Assembly (NCBI RefSeq): GCF_014529705.1
Contig: NZ_JAANIH010000069.1
Location: forward strand, 1 to 46,526
Origin: Bradyrhizobium campsiandrae
GTDB taxonomy: Bacteria; Pseudomonadota; Alphaproteobacteria; Rhizobiales; Xanthobacteraceae
DNA length: 46,526 nucleotides
Direction: 5' to 3'
Part shown: positions 1 through 8,093 of the stretch, in pieces
Layout: every line of letters begins with the position of its first letter
Numbering within the stretch: position 1 is the first letter of the stretch
The notes under the pieces: model-generated
The model's database searches: none
What the model saw: the letters and a program-made list of their open reading frames with translations, nothing else
What the model was told of the DNA's origin: nothing
Translations under genes and position numbers: made by a program

Positions 1-127
1 TAGGCCCTTCTCGGCGCCGATGTGGTCTACGAGGATCAGCTCACCGCCGGGCTTGAGCACGCGCACGAACTCATCGAGCGTGCCTTCGGGATCGGGCACC
101 GCGGTGATGACATATTGCGCCACCACC
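1..127 (-). pseudogene. 3' part of a PmtA-like SAM-dependent methyltransferase, 5' part missing
   Basis: Read on the minus strand, this piece encodes VVAQYVITAVPDPEGTL, then DEFVRVLKPGGELILVDHIG, and runs off the window. This is the post-motif-II/motif-III part of class I methyltransferases, closest in my memory to phosphatidylethanolamine N-methyltransferase PmtA of Bradyrhizobium (LKPGGELILV is the family hallmark). Family members have the SAM-binding glycine loop about 60-70 residues upstream. Here the homology stops abruptly near base 127, and the upstream frame (GSRDWPVVWPSG) resembles nothing in the family. The gene is therefore cut at its 5' side, by rearrangement or by a misassembly. 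The substrate assignment is inference. Confidence 0.6.
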
Positions 128-130
128 CCT

Positions 131-319
131 GATGGCCAGACCACCGGCCAATCCCGGGAACCGCTCGGCGATCGTCTGGCAAAGTCCGACGGCGTGCTCT
201 GCCCGCCCTCAGGCGTCGACCCCGAGATGCACGCCCCTGCACCGAGCACGGACGGCAGCATGCCGGTGATCCCGCCCCCCGGCAGCCCCGGCGGCGACCC
301 CAATGTGAAGCCGAAATAA
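131..319 (+). pseudogene. C-terminal part of a small proline-rich (probably exported) protein, 5' end missing
   Basis: The plus frame from about 131 reads DGQTTGQSREPLGDRLAKSD and ends with MPVIPPPGSPGGDPNVKPK and TAA at 317-319. Codon third positions are G/C-rich, as in real genes here. The PVIPPPGxPGG...PK ending resembles the tail of small hypothetical secreted proteins common in Bradyrhizobiaceae (from memory; function unknown). The expected N-terminus with signal peptide is absent because the frame runs leftward into the antisense of the methyltransferase fragment at about base 128. An imperfect hairpin (320-352, GAGAGT...ACTCTC) follows the stop. The minus-strand reading of the same bases is judged a shadow. 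Confidence 0.45.
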
Positions 320-572
320 GAGAGTTTCCGCGCAAGCGGGCTTTCGACTCTCCGCGCGTCCGGGGAGAGGCCGGAACTCGGGCAATAGCGCGAATTCCGG
401 GGGAGGGGGCTCTCCGCGAGTCTGGTGCCTGAAAATACTCGCTTTTCCGCAGACTTGTCCCGCCGAAGCCTTGGCGAAGGCGGAAGCTTTTCGGATTGAC
501 TTCCCGCCGCCCCCTTCCTTATATGCCGCGCGTTCGCGAGATCGGCCGTTTTGGCCGCCGCGATCGGCTCGT
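320..572. other. Non-coding stretch upstream of tRNA-Met
   Basis: About 250 bases with no convincing reading frame. It begins with an imperfect hairpin (320-352) just after the small protein's stop. A TTGACT at 496-501 and TATATG at 520-525, 18 bases apart, make a plausible sigma-70-type promoter for the tRNA about 45 bases downstream. Confidence 0.4.
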
Positions 573-649
573 GGCGGGGTAGCTCAGCTGGTTAGAGCAC
601 GGGAATCATAATCCTGGGGTCGGGGGTTCGAGTCCCTCCCCCGCTACCA
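573..649 (+). tRNA. tRNA-Met (anticodon CAT), elongator type
   Basis: A complete 77-base cloverleaf. The acceptor 5' arm GGCGGGG pairs with CCCCGCT (G1-U72 wobble). The D-arm is GCTC..GAGC, the anticodon stem CGGGA/TCCTG carries loop ATCATAA with CAT at 607-609, and the T-arm has loop TTCGAGT. Discriminator A and an encoded CCA end the gene at 649. It lacks the three G-C anticodon-stem pairs and the position 1-72 mismatch of initiator tRNA, and it differs from the AUA-decoding tRNA-Ile2, so elongator Met is preferred. Confidence 0.93.
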
Positions 650-815
650 CCTTCAATTTTCCGACTGTCGCGCATGATCGACGGCTCAAGCCGTTTGCGC
701 TTGCTTCTCGGACTGAAGCGGGAGCATCGCGGGATACTCTGAATCTCGTCTAGAAGAGCCTGATCTGGTTTCCAGCGCTCTGGTTGGGTTCCCCTTCGCC
801 CATCAGCCATCAAAT

Positions 816-1772
816 CTAGGATGTCACGCTCAACTCGTAGCAAGCGGACATCAATCCGAGTTGGGGATATAGCCGGTCGATCGCGGCGACCTCTCGTCGC
901 ATCTGTGCGATGATCCAATCTCGAATTTCGGTCGCGATGGGCCGCATGGGCCGGTGACGGGGCGGCAGGAATTCGCAGAGGCGGCGCGTTGTGGCCAGTG
1001 TATCGGAGGCCGGCACCAGTGAGCCCGTCAGAAGCCAATGCGATGTCACCGTCAGCCAGCCGAGAGCAATTCCCTGGCCTAGCAGCGCGGCCTGCACCAC
1101 CACGGCATAATCGGTGAAGCTCAGGCCCTTGGCTACGCCGCGGCGTCCGGTCAGAAGCGATGGGTAATCCGCGGCCCAGTCGCCCGGCGTCTCGGCGAGA
1201 CGAATGATGGTGTTGCCTTCGGCAGAATTGGTCTCCCCCAGATAGGCGGGGCTGCACATCGGCAGCATGACTTCCTTCATCACCAGCGTGCCACCGGAGG
1301 AGGGCTCGTCACGATCGCGGAAGCGCATGCCGAGATCAACATTCTCCACCGGTCCGCGCAACGCGCCGGAGATAAGTTGGAATCGCAGGTCGACTTGCGG
1401 AAACTGCTTCTGCAGCTTGTCGATGCGCGGCATCAGCCAATGGGTGGTGAAGGCGGAGGAGACCGACAGCGTCACCGTCTCGGTGCCTTTGCGGCGGCGC
1501 TCGATCTCGGTGAGCCCGGTTTCGATGCTGCGAAAGCCTTCGAGCACGCGGCGATAGAGCAATTCGCCTTCCTCGGTGAGCACTGCGCGGCCCGCCTTGC
1601 GGTCGAACAGGCGTACGCCGAGATGCTCCTCAAACTGTCCAAGCATGCGGCTCACCGCCGGCTGCGTCACGTTCAGTTCGGCGGCCGCAGCCGTGAAGCT
1701 GCCATTGCGCGCGGCTGCGTCGAAGACGAACAGGGCGTTGCTGGAGGGCAGCATGCGGCGGAGCTCGGGCAT
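816..1772 (-). CDS. LysR-family transcriptional regulator (GcvA-like)
   Basis: A 318-residue protein with the LysR winged helix-turn-helix at about residues 10-70 (SFTAAAAELNVTQPAVSRML, then LGVRLFDR) and a periplasmic-binding-like effector domain after residue 95. It is probably a dual regulator responding to a small metabolite. It lies divergent from the PotA-like operon starting near 1935, across a 160-base region holding three inverted repeats, so that operon is its likely target. The first ATG (1772) lies inside one palindrome; a second ATG at residue 7 (MLPSSNALF, 1754) fits the usual LysR N-terminus and is a reasonable alternative start. The C-terminus is slightly longer than usual. 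The effector is unknown; an amine or amino acid is inferred from the neighbours. Confidence 0.88.
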   Translation of the reverse strand: MPELRRMLPSSNALFVFDAAARNGSFTAAAAELNVTQPAVSRMLGQFEEHLGVRLFDRKAGRAVLTEEGELLYRRVLEGFRSIETGLTEIERRRKGTETVTLSVSSAFTTHWLMPRIDKLQKQFPQVDLRFQLISGALRGPVENVDLGMRFRDRDEPSSGGTLVMKEVMLPMCSPAYLGETNSAEGNTIIRLAETPGDWAADYPSLLTGRRGVAKGLSFTDYAVVVQAALLGQGIALGWLTVTSHWLLTGSLVPASDTLATTRRLCEFLPPRHRPMRPIATEIRDWIIAQMRREVAAIDRLYPQLGLMSACYELSVTS

Positions 1773-1846
1773 AACGTCATGTTATGAGGCGCGTGAGAAT
1801 TTGGCAATTGCCGGATTTTGCCAACTCTGTTGTCATCGGCATGACA
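1770..1846. promoter_or_regulatory. Inverted-repeat array in the LysR / ABC operon divergent region
   Basis: Three perfect inverted repeats lie within 77 bases: CATAAC-N5-GTTATG (1770-1786), TTGGCAA-N10-TTGCCAA (1801-1824, with the inner palindrome GGCAATTGCC) and TGTCAT-CGGC-ATGACA (1831-1846). LysR proteins bind T-N11-A palindromes, and the first two have suitable dimensions. They are probable regulator and autoregulation sites. Confidence 0.55.
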
Positions 1847-1934
1847 GCCTAAACACAGGGCTTGCGAGCGAAGATTTGGTGCGGTGCACGCCACGCCTCG
1901 GAATGCTTCAAAGCGCTGTCTATAAAGCAGGCTT

Positions 1935-3065
1935 ATGGCGCGCAGTGAGGCACGCCATTGCGGGATTGCGCGAGGTCGATCGTTGGACAAGCGAGCGGAA
2001 AGCGTCGAGATCAGGTCGGCCAGGAAGGCCTACGGTGCCGTTCGCGCCCTCGACGACGTTTCGCTCACTGTCGGCGCCGGTGAGTTCGTCTCGCTGCTCG
2101 GCCCCTCCGGCTCCGGCAAGACCACGCTGCTCGGCATTCTCGGCGGCTTCATCCTGCCGACCTCGGGCACCATTCTCTTCGGCGGCCGCGACGTCACTTA
2201 CATGCCGGCGCACAAGCGCGATATTGGCGTGGTCTTCCAGAACTACGCGCTGTTTCCGCATATGAGCGTCGGCGAGAACGTCGCCTTTCCCCTGCGTGCG
2301 CGGCGCCTGCCGAAAGCGAGCTGGCCGGACAAGGTGCGCGCGGCGCTCAGCATGGTCGGCCTTGCTGGATACGAAGAGCGCGGCATTGCGCAGCCTTCCG
2401 GCGGCCAGCGGCAGCGTGTGGCGCTGGCGCGCGCCATGATCTTCGAGCCGCGCCTGATCCTGATGGACGAGCCGCTTTCCGCGCTCGACAAGCAGCTGCG
2501 CGAATCCATGCAGATCGAGCTGCGCGCGCTGCACAAGCGCATCCAGGCCACCATCATCTATGTCACCCATGACCAGCGCGAGGCGCTGACCATGAGCGAC
2601 CGCGTCGCCGTCATGAAGGACGGCCGGCTGGTCCAGATCGACGAACCGGCGCGACTGCACGATCATCCCACCGATTCCTTCGTCGCCAGCTTCATCGGCG
2701 AAGCGACGATGCTGCCGGTCCGCCGGGTCGATGCCTTCACAGTCGCGCTCGGCGATGCGTTGCTGCGCAGCGCGCGCGCCATTCCCGATGGCGATGCCCT
2801 GATGCTGGCCGTTCACAGCGAAAAACTGCTGATCGATGATGGCGCGCAGGATGACGCCTGCAACCGACTGACCGGGACCGTCACCGACATCGTCTACCAG
2901 GGCGAGAGCCTACGCATTTTCCTCGCGCTCACCGACGGCATCGCGCTCAGCCTGCGCCAGCCCAGCTACCACCAGGCCTATCAACGCATCCCGCCGCTTG
3001 GCGGCAGCCTCACTGTGACGCTCCACCCCGAGGACACCATCGTCGTCCCCAGGGTGGGAGACTGA
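1935..3065 (+). CDS. ABC transporter ATP-binding protein, spermidine/putrescine (PotA) type
   Basis: ATPase of a polyamine-type importer, acting at the inner face of the membrane. Visible motifs are Walker A GPSGSGKTT, Q-loop VVFQNYALFPH, signature SGGQRQRVALARA, Walker B LILMDEPLSALD, switch histidine YVTHDQ, and a C-terminal TOBE-like region (last ~100 residues). The length fits PotA. The ATG at 1935 has no good ribosome site. A TTG at 1983, preceded by GCGAGG and giving a start just before VEIRSARKAYG, may be the true start. It is the first gene of an operon with the HAD protein, FAD oxidoreductase, binding protein and two permeases downstream. The substrate is inferred only from family: polyamine, opine or other amine. 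Confidence 0.9.
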   Translation: MARSEARHCGIARGRSLDKRAESVEIRSARKAYGAVRALDDVSLTVGAGEFVSLLGPSGSGKTTLLGILGGFILPTSGTILFGGRDVTYMPAHKRDIGVVFQNYALFPHMSVGENVAFPLRARRLPKASWPDKVRAALSMVGLAGYEERGIAQPSGGQRQRVALARAMIFEPRLILMDEPLSALDKQLRESMQIELRALHKRIQATIIYVTHDQREALTMSDRVAVMKDGRLVQIDEPARLHDHPTDSFVASFIGEATMLPVRRVDAFTVALGDALLRSARAIPDGDALMLAVHSEKLLIDDGAQDDACNRLTGTVTDIVYQGESLRIFLALTDGIALSLRQPSYHQAYQRIPPLGGSLTVTLHPEDTIVVPRVGD

Positions 3066-3101
3066 ACTCAAGCCCCATACAACTCGAGAGAAGAAACCGA
3101 C

Positions 3102-3818
3102 ATGTCGACCCAAGCCGCGTTCAGCAATTTCAAGGTCCTCACCTTCGACGTCGTCGGCACCTTGATCGATTTCGAGACCGGCGTGCTCTCCGCCGTGCGC
3201 AAGATCGCCGGCAAGACGCCGGCCGAGCTCAGCGACGACCAGATCTTCGAAGCCTACAAGCGCGGGCGCGACAAGCATTACGAGCGCTCCAGCGAGGTCA
3301 TGTTCCACGTCTACCGCTATCTCGCCAAGGAGCTCGGGCTGCCGGCGGACGATGCCTCCTGTGACGTGTTCCAGCTTTCCGTGCTGCGCTGGCAGCCGTT
3401 CCCGGATTCGGTCGAAGCGCTCAGGCGCCTGCGTACCAAGTTCCGGCTGGTCGCGATGACCAACGCGGACCGCGTCGCGCTGTCCTGCTACGCGCATGCG
3501 CTCGGCAATCCCTTCGATGACACGGTCTGCGCCGATGACACGGGCGTTGCGAAGCCGAATCCGGAATTCTTCGCCTATAACAAGGGCCGCCAGTCGGCGT
3601 TCGGCTACAAGCAATCCGACATCCTGCACGTCGCGCAGAGCCAGTATCATGACATCGGGATCGCGCGGAAGCTCGGCTACAAGGTGTGCTGGATCGAGCG
3701 TCGCCAGGGCATTGCCGGCTTCGGCGGCACGCCGGCGGTGGAGATGCTGACCAAGCCGGACTTCCATTATCCAACCTTGAAGGCGCTCGCCGACGCGGCG
3801 ATTGGACCGGCGGCGTAA
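3102..3818 (+). CDS. Type II haloacid-dehalogenase-like hydrolase
   Basis: A 238-residue cytosolic HAD-fold protein. Motif I is FDVVGTL with nucleophile Asp16; motif II is MTNAD, motif III the Lys of VAKPNP, and the motif IV region HVAQSQYHD. The second Asp of phosphatase DxD is absent (DVV), which is characteristic of L-2-haloacid-dehalogenase-type members rather than phosphatases. It starts at an ATG with GAGAGAAG upstream, 36 bases after the ATPase gene. Genes of this type often sit in Pot-like transporter plus FAD-oxidoreductase operons, where the true substrate is unknown; real dehalogenation is only one possibility. Confidence 0.82.
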   Translation: MSTQAAFSNFKVLTFDVVGTLIDFETGVLSAVRKIAGKTPAELSDDQIFEAYKRGRDKHYERSSEVMFHVYRYLAKELGLPADDASCDVFQLSVLRWQPFPDSVEALRRLRTKFRLVAMTNADRVALSCYAHALGNPFDDTVCADDTGVAKPNPEFFAYNKGRQSAFGYKQSDILHVAQSQYHDIGIARKLGYKVCWIERRQGIAGFGGTPAVEMLTKPDFHYPTLKALADAAIGPAA

Positions 3819-3821
3819 CGG

Positions 3822-5141
3822 ATGAGCGGCGGCATGACACGGGACTGGCGCGCGCTGCCATCGGTCAATTCGCTATGGGAAACCACGGCGGAGCCGGCGC
3901 GCGCGTTTCCCGTGCTATCGAGTGAGCAACAGGCGGATGTCGTGATCATCGGCGCCGGCTACACCGGCCTCTCCGCCGCGCACCACATCGCCAAGAGCGG
4001 GCTCAGTCCCATCGTGCTCGAGGCCAACCGTCCCGGCTGGGGCGCGAGCGGGCGCAATGGGGGCGTCATCACCGCAAAATTCCGCCTGTCGTTCCGCGAT
4101 ATCGATGCCGTGCATGGCCGTGCCATGGCGCGGCGCATGTACGAGATCGCGCATGAATCGACCGACATGGTCGAGGAACTGGTCTCGGAGTTCGGCATCA
4201 CCAGTGCGAACCTCGTCCGCACCGGTCAGGTCAAGGCTGCCCATAACGACACGACGCTGAAGGCCGCGATCGATGAAGCCGACTGGATGACGCGCGAGAT
4301 GGGCTCGGCCGAGGTCCGCATCCTCGACAAGAGCGGGGTCCGCGAGGAGACCGGCTCCGACATCTTTGTCGGCGGCGTGCTCAATCCCGGCTCGGGCGGC
4401 ATCCACCCGCTGAACTATCTGCGTGGTCTCGCAAAAGGTGTGGCGAGCCGCGGCGTTCCGATCTTCCAGGAATCGCCGGTGGTGCGATTGCGGAGCGAGA
4501 AGGGCGGCATCGTCGCCGAGACGCCGCAAGCCGCCGTGCGCGCCAGGCAGGCGATCATCGCCACCAACAGCTATTCGGATTTGACCGGTGCGACGGCACA
4601 TCTGCAGCGCACGCTGATCCCCTTCCGCAGCGCCATCATCGCGACCGAGCATCTGCCGCGCAATCTCGCGGGGAAGCTGATGCCGACGGGGCGCACCTAC
4701 ACCGAGACCAAGCGCATGATGCGCTGGTTCCGCATCGTCGACAACCGCGTGATCTTCGGCGGCCGCGGCGCCTTCGGCAAACAGGATTCGCAGGCGGCGT
4801 TCGATGCCCTGCGCAAGGCGATGGTCGACATCTTCCCCGAACTCGCCGACGTCCCGCTCGCATACAAATGGTCGGGCCTTGTCGCGATGACGCTGGATTC
4901 GGTGCCGCATATCGGCCGGCGCGACGATCGCACGCTGTTCTCGGTCGGCTACAACGGCGCCGGCGTTGCAATGTCGAGCTTGATGGGCCGTTATCTCGCC
5001 GCCTTCGTGCGCGGCGAGACGCCCAACATGGGCCTGCTCGATGCAGGGCGCGTGAAGGCGATTCCGTTCTATCCGCTGCGTGAGCCCGCCGTGCGCATCG
5101 TCGCCGGCTGGTACCAGTTTCTCGATGCGATCGGTCAGTGA
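3822..5141 (+). CDS. FAD-dependent amine/amino-acid oxidoreductase (DadA/PuuB-like)
   Basis: A 439-residue DAO-fold flavoenzyme. The Rossmann dinucleotide-binding loop is at about residues 39-52 (VVIIGAGYTGLSAA) and GWGASGRNGG at about 70-80 is the second FAD-contact motif of the glycine/D-amino-acid oxidase family. The C-terminal GYNGAGVAMSS closes the FAD site. The closest functional relatives are gamma-glutamylputrescine oxidase and similar secondary-amine oxidases. It begins 3 bases after the HAD gene; a second ATG at 3834 is possible. Context suggests it oxidises the amine brought in by the co-encoded transporter. The exact substrate cannot be read from sequence. Confidence 0.85.
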   Translation: MSGGMTRDWRALPSVNSLWETTAEPARAFPVLSSEQQADVVIIGAGYTGLSAAHHIAKSGLSPIVLEANRPGWGASGRNGGVITAKFRLSFRDIDAVHGRAMARRMYEIAHESTDMVEELVSEFGITSANLVRTGQVKAAHNDTTLKAAIDEADWMTREMGSAEVRILDKSGVREETGSDIFVGGVLNPGSGGIHPLNYLRGLAKGVASRGVPIFQESPVVRLRSEKGGIVAETPQAAVRARQAIIATNSYSDLTGATAHLQRTLIPFRSAIIATEHLPRNLAGKLMPTGRTYTETKRMMRWFRIVDNRVIFGGRGAFGKQDSQAAFDALRKAMVDIFPELADVPLAYKWSGLVAMTLDSVPHIGRRDDRTLFSVGYNGAGVAMSSLMGRYLAAFVRGETPNMGLLDAGRVKAIPFYPLREPAVRIVAGWYQFLDAIGQ

Positions 5142-5167
5142 GATCATTTGGAGATGGAGAAGGCGAG

Positions 5168-6214
5168 ATGACGATGAGACAGAGCTTTCGATTGGGCTGC
5201 GCGCTGCTGGGCGCGATCGGATTGACCGGCGCGGCCGATGCCGCCGAGCAGATCACCTTCGTCTCGCAGGGCGGTGCCTATCAGCAGGCGCAGACGGTAG
5301 CGATCCTCGATCCCGCCGCCAGGAAGCTCGGCATTACTATCAACCAGGACTCCATTCCCGATGCCTGGCCCGCCATCAAGACGCAGGTCGGCAGCGGCAA
5401 GCCGATCTGGGATGTCGTCGATACCCCGACCGGCAACTGCCTGCGCGGGGGAGAGCAGGGGCTGATCGAGAAGCTCGATTTTTCGAAGATTCCCAACGGC
5501 GCGGCGATGCCGGAGGCCTATCGCAGTCCCTATTCTGTGTCCTACGAGTTCTATTCCAGCGTACTGTCCTACAGCCAGAAGACCTTCCCGAAGGACGCGC
5601 CGAACAGCTGGGCCGATTTCTGGGACGTGAAGAAATTCCCTGGCCGCCGCGCGCTACGCAATCACCCGTTCGCGACGCTCGAAGCCGCGCTGATGGCTGA
5701 CGGCGTCCCGCCCGACAAGCTATACCCGCTCGACGTCGATCGCGCCTTCAAGAAGCTGGAGGAGATCAAGCCGCACATCACGGTGTGGTGGACCTCGGGC
5801 GCGCAGTCGGCGCAGTTGCTCAATGACGGCGAGGTCGACATGGAGATGGCCTGGAACGGCCGCGTCAGTGCTGTCGCCAAGGAGGGCGCCAAAGTCGCCT
5901 TTACCTACAACGAGGGCATCCTGCAGAGCACCTCGCTCTGCATCCTCAAGGGCGCGCCGAATCTCGAGACCGCGGTGAAGTTCCTCAACGAGGCCGTTGA
6001 TCCCGTGCACCAGGCCAATCTGCCGCTGCACATCGATTATGGCCCGGGCAACCCCAAGGCCTTCGAGACGGGCGTGATCAAGTCCGAGCGTGCCGCGCAA
6101 TTGCCGAGCGAGCCGGCCAATGCTGCGAAGCAGGCACTGATGTCCTACGCCTGGTGGTCCTCGCCCGCGGGGGAAGCCGCCGAAAAGCGCTGGGCATCGT
6201 TCATGCAGAAGTAG
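5168..6214 (+). CDS. ABC transporter periplasmic binding protein, PotD/PotF type
   Basis: A 348-residue solute-binding protein of the spermidine/putrescine family. The N-terminus has a Sec signal peptide (MTMRQSFRLGCALLGAIG) with likely cleavage near ADAA-EQ, and the mature start EQITFVSQGGAYQQAQ is typical. The start at 5168 is chosen over an upstream ATG at 5138 because GGAGAAGGCGAG precedes it and the signal peptide begins there; 5174 is a third option. It lies between the FAD oxidoreductase and the permease genes and would deliver the ligand to them. Family knowledge points to polyamine-like ligands. Confidence 0.9.
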   Translation: MTMRQSFRLGCALLGAIGLTGAADAAEQITFVSQGGAYQQAQTVAILDPAARKLGITINQDSIPDAWPAIKTQVGSGKPIWDVVDTPTGNCLRGGEQGLIEKLDFSKIPNGAAMPEAYRSPYSVSYEFYSSVLSYSQKTFPKDAPNSWADFWDVKKFPGRRALRNHPFATLEAALMADGVPPDKLYPLDVDRAFKKLEEIKPHITVWWTSGAQSAQLLNDGEVDMEMAWNGRVSAVAKEGAKVAFTYNEGILQSTSLCILKGAPNLETAVKFLNEAVDPVHQANLPLHIDYGPGNPKAFETGVIKSERAAQLPSEPANAAKQALMSYAWWSSPAGEAAEKRWASFMQK

Positions 6215-6226
6215 GGCGAGGCCGCG

Positions 6227-7096
6227 TTGACGACATCCTTGTCAGATCCCTCCCAGCAGCATCAGCGCCGCGAACACGGGCTGATGCTGGCGTTGGTGTC
6301 GCCGGCGCTGCTGGTGATCCTGGCCTTGATCGTGCTGCCGGTCGGCTGGCTCGCCTGGCAGTCGATCTATCATGACGGTTTCACGCTGGAGAACTATCGC
6401 CGCGTCTTCACCGAAGACCTCTACTGGCGCAGCTTTGCGCTGACCTTCGAGATCAGCCTCGCGGTCATGGTGATCGCGTTGCTGCTCGGCTATCCCGTGG
6501 CCTACCTCGCCAACTCGGTGCCGAAGGGATGGAGCATTCTCATCCTCTCGCTCGTGGTGCTGCCGTTCTGGACCAGCGTGCTGGTGCGCGCCTATGCCTG
6601 GCTGGCGCTGCTGCAGCGCACCGGCGTGATCAATCAGTTCCTGCGCTATCTCGACGTCATCGGCGAGCCGCTCGCGTTGGTCCACAACGTGTTCGGCACG
6701 GTGGTTGCCACCGTGCACATCCTGCTGCCGTTCATGGTCCTGCCGCTCTATGCCACCATGCAGAAGATCCCGAACGATCTGATGCAGGCTGGCGCCAGCC
6801 TGGGCGCGAGCCCGTCGCTGACCTTCATGCGCGTGTTCCTGCCGCTGTCGCTCCCGGGCGTGCTCGCGGGCTGCACCATGGTGTTCGTGCTCTGCCTCGG
6901 CTTCTACATCACGCCGGAGTTGCTCGGTGGCGGGCGCACGGTGATGGTATCGATGCTGGTAAGCCGCAATGTCGAGCTCTACAACCAGTTCGGCGCCGCG
7001 AGCGCGGTCGCCGTGGTGCTGCTCCTATGCGTGCTTGCGATCTTCTTCGTCGTCAGCCGCTTCATCTCGCTCGATCGTGTGCTGGGGCAGAAATGA
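6227..7096 (+). CDS. ABC transporter permease, PotB/PotH type
   Basis: A 289-residue inner-membrane protein with about six transmembrane segments, beginning with LMLALVSPALLVILALIVLPVG split by hydrophilic turns. The EAA loop (QAGASLGASPSLTFMRVFLPLSLPG, shown here in the middle third) is the ATPase docking site of importer permeases. The start codon is TTG, with GCGAGG five bases upstream; no nearer ATG keeps the first helix intact. It overlaps the next permease by four bases (ATGA), indicating translational coupling. Confidence 0.9.
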   Translation: MTTSLSDPSQQHQRREHGLMLALVSPALLVILALIVLPVGWLAWQSIYHDGFTLENYRRVFTEDLYWRSFALTFEISLAVMVIALLLGYPVAYLANSVPKGWSILILSLVVLPFWTSVLVRAYAWLALLQRTGVINQFLRYLDVIGEPLALVHNVFGTVVATVHILLPFMVLPLYATMQKIPNDLMQAGASLGASPSLTFMRVFLPLSLPGVLAGCTMVFVLCLGFYITPELLGGGRTVMVSMLVSRNVELYNQFGAASAVAVVLLLCVLAIFFVVSRFISLDRVLGQK

Positions 7097-7878
7097 CGCG
7101 CACCTCGCCCGCACGGATCGCCCTCTACGTGATCAGCGCGCTGGTGCTGGTCTATTTGATCCTCCCGGTTCTGATCATCGCGCCGATCTCGTTCTCCAGC
7201 GCGCGCTTTCTGACCTTCCCGCCGCCCTCCTTCTCGCTGCGCTGGTACCAGCAATATTTCTCAAGTACGGCCTGGATGCAGGCGACGCAGGTGACGCTGA
7301 CGGTCGCGTTCCTGACCGTCCTGATCGCGACGCCCTGTGGAGTGGCCGCCGCCTACGCCATCAGCCAGTCGAAGCTGCGGATCATGCGGCTGATCCATAT
7401 GGCGCTGCTGCTGCCGTTGGTGGTGCCGATCATCATCACCGCAGTCGGCATTTTCTTCGTCTATGCCAAGGTCGGTCTGGTCGCCACCATGCCCGGCCTC
7501 GTGCTGGCGAACATGATGCTGGGATTGCCTTACGTCGTCATCTCGGTGCTGGCGGGCCTGCAGAGTTTTGATCCGGCGCAGGAGATGGTGGCGCGCAGCC
7601 TCGGCATGAACCGCCTGCGCAGCTTCTTCGCGGTGACGCTGCCGCAGATCAAGTCCAGCGTGGTCGCCGGCGGCATCTTCGCCTTCATCTCGGCGATGGA
7701 CGAGACCATCGTCGCGCTGTTCATCTCCGGCGGCCAGTACCAGCCGCTGACCAAGCGCATGTTCACCGCGCTTCGCGACGAGATCGACCCAACCATTGCC
7801 GCGATCTCGACGTTGATGACGGCGGGCTCCTTCATGCTGGTGCTGGTCGCAACTGCACGACAGAAAGGCAGCGCATAG
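7093..7878 (+). CDS. ABC transporter permease, PotC/PotI type
   Basis: A 261-residue partner permease with about six membrane helices. The EAA loop is visible as VARSLGMNRLRSFFAVTLPQ. The ATG at 7093 overlaps the stop of the preceding permease (ATGA), which fixes the start; the longer upstream open frame lies inside the other permease and is not credible. It is the last gene of the six-gene operon begun at 1935. Confidence 0.9.
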   Translation: MTRTSPARIALYVISALVLVYLILPVLIIAPISFSSARFLTFPPPSFSLRWYQQYFSSTAWMQATQVTLTVAFLTVLIATPCGVAAAYAISQSKLRIMRLIHMALLLPLVVPIIITAVGIFFVYAKVGLVATMPGLVLANMMLGLPYVVISVLAGLQSFDPAQEMVARSLGMNRLRSFFAVTLPQIKSSVVAGGIFAFISAMDETIVALFISGGQYQPLTKRMFTALRDEIDPTIAAISTLMTAGSFMLVLVATARQKGSA

Positions 7879-7935
7879 GGCAAATCACCGGCCAATGAAA
7901 TGCGCGCATCCCGCCGCAACCCCTTAGAACGGCTC

Positions 7936-8093
7936 CTAAGCTAAATCGACCTTCAGTGTGCCAAGCTTCTCAATTCGGCTGATGATCCTATCGCCGGCCT
8001 TCAGCCAAACCTGCTTCTCCTTCGGCATTCCAACGATCACTCCCTCCGGAGTGCCCGTGAAAATGATATCGCCTGGCTCGGTGCGAAGTGGCG
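7936..8093 (-). pseudogene. 3' remnant of a fumarylacetoacetate-hydrolase (FAH) family gene
   Basis: About 50 codons survive, reading PGDIIFTGTPEGVIVGMPKE and then WLKAGDRIISRIEKLGTL...DLA with a natural stop at 7936. GDxIxTGTPxGV is the hallmark C-terminal motif of FAH-family hydrolases, which act on ring-cleavage products. The intact family is 250-300 residues with metal ligands further upstream; all of that is missing. The homology begins within a few bases of the stop codon of the upstream binding-protein gene, so a deletion seems to have joined the two. Any protein made from this piece would lack the catalytic site. Confidence 0.85.

Noticed and set aside
36..335. Arg/Gly-rich 99-residue minus-strand reading frame over the breakpoint
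   Set aside because: It has no family features, and the opposite strand and other frame show clear protein-like sequence; it is a shadow.
573..649. Integration (att) site at tRNA-Met
   Set aside because: No integrase nearby, and I saw no repeat of the tRNA 3' end elsewhere in the window.
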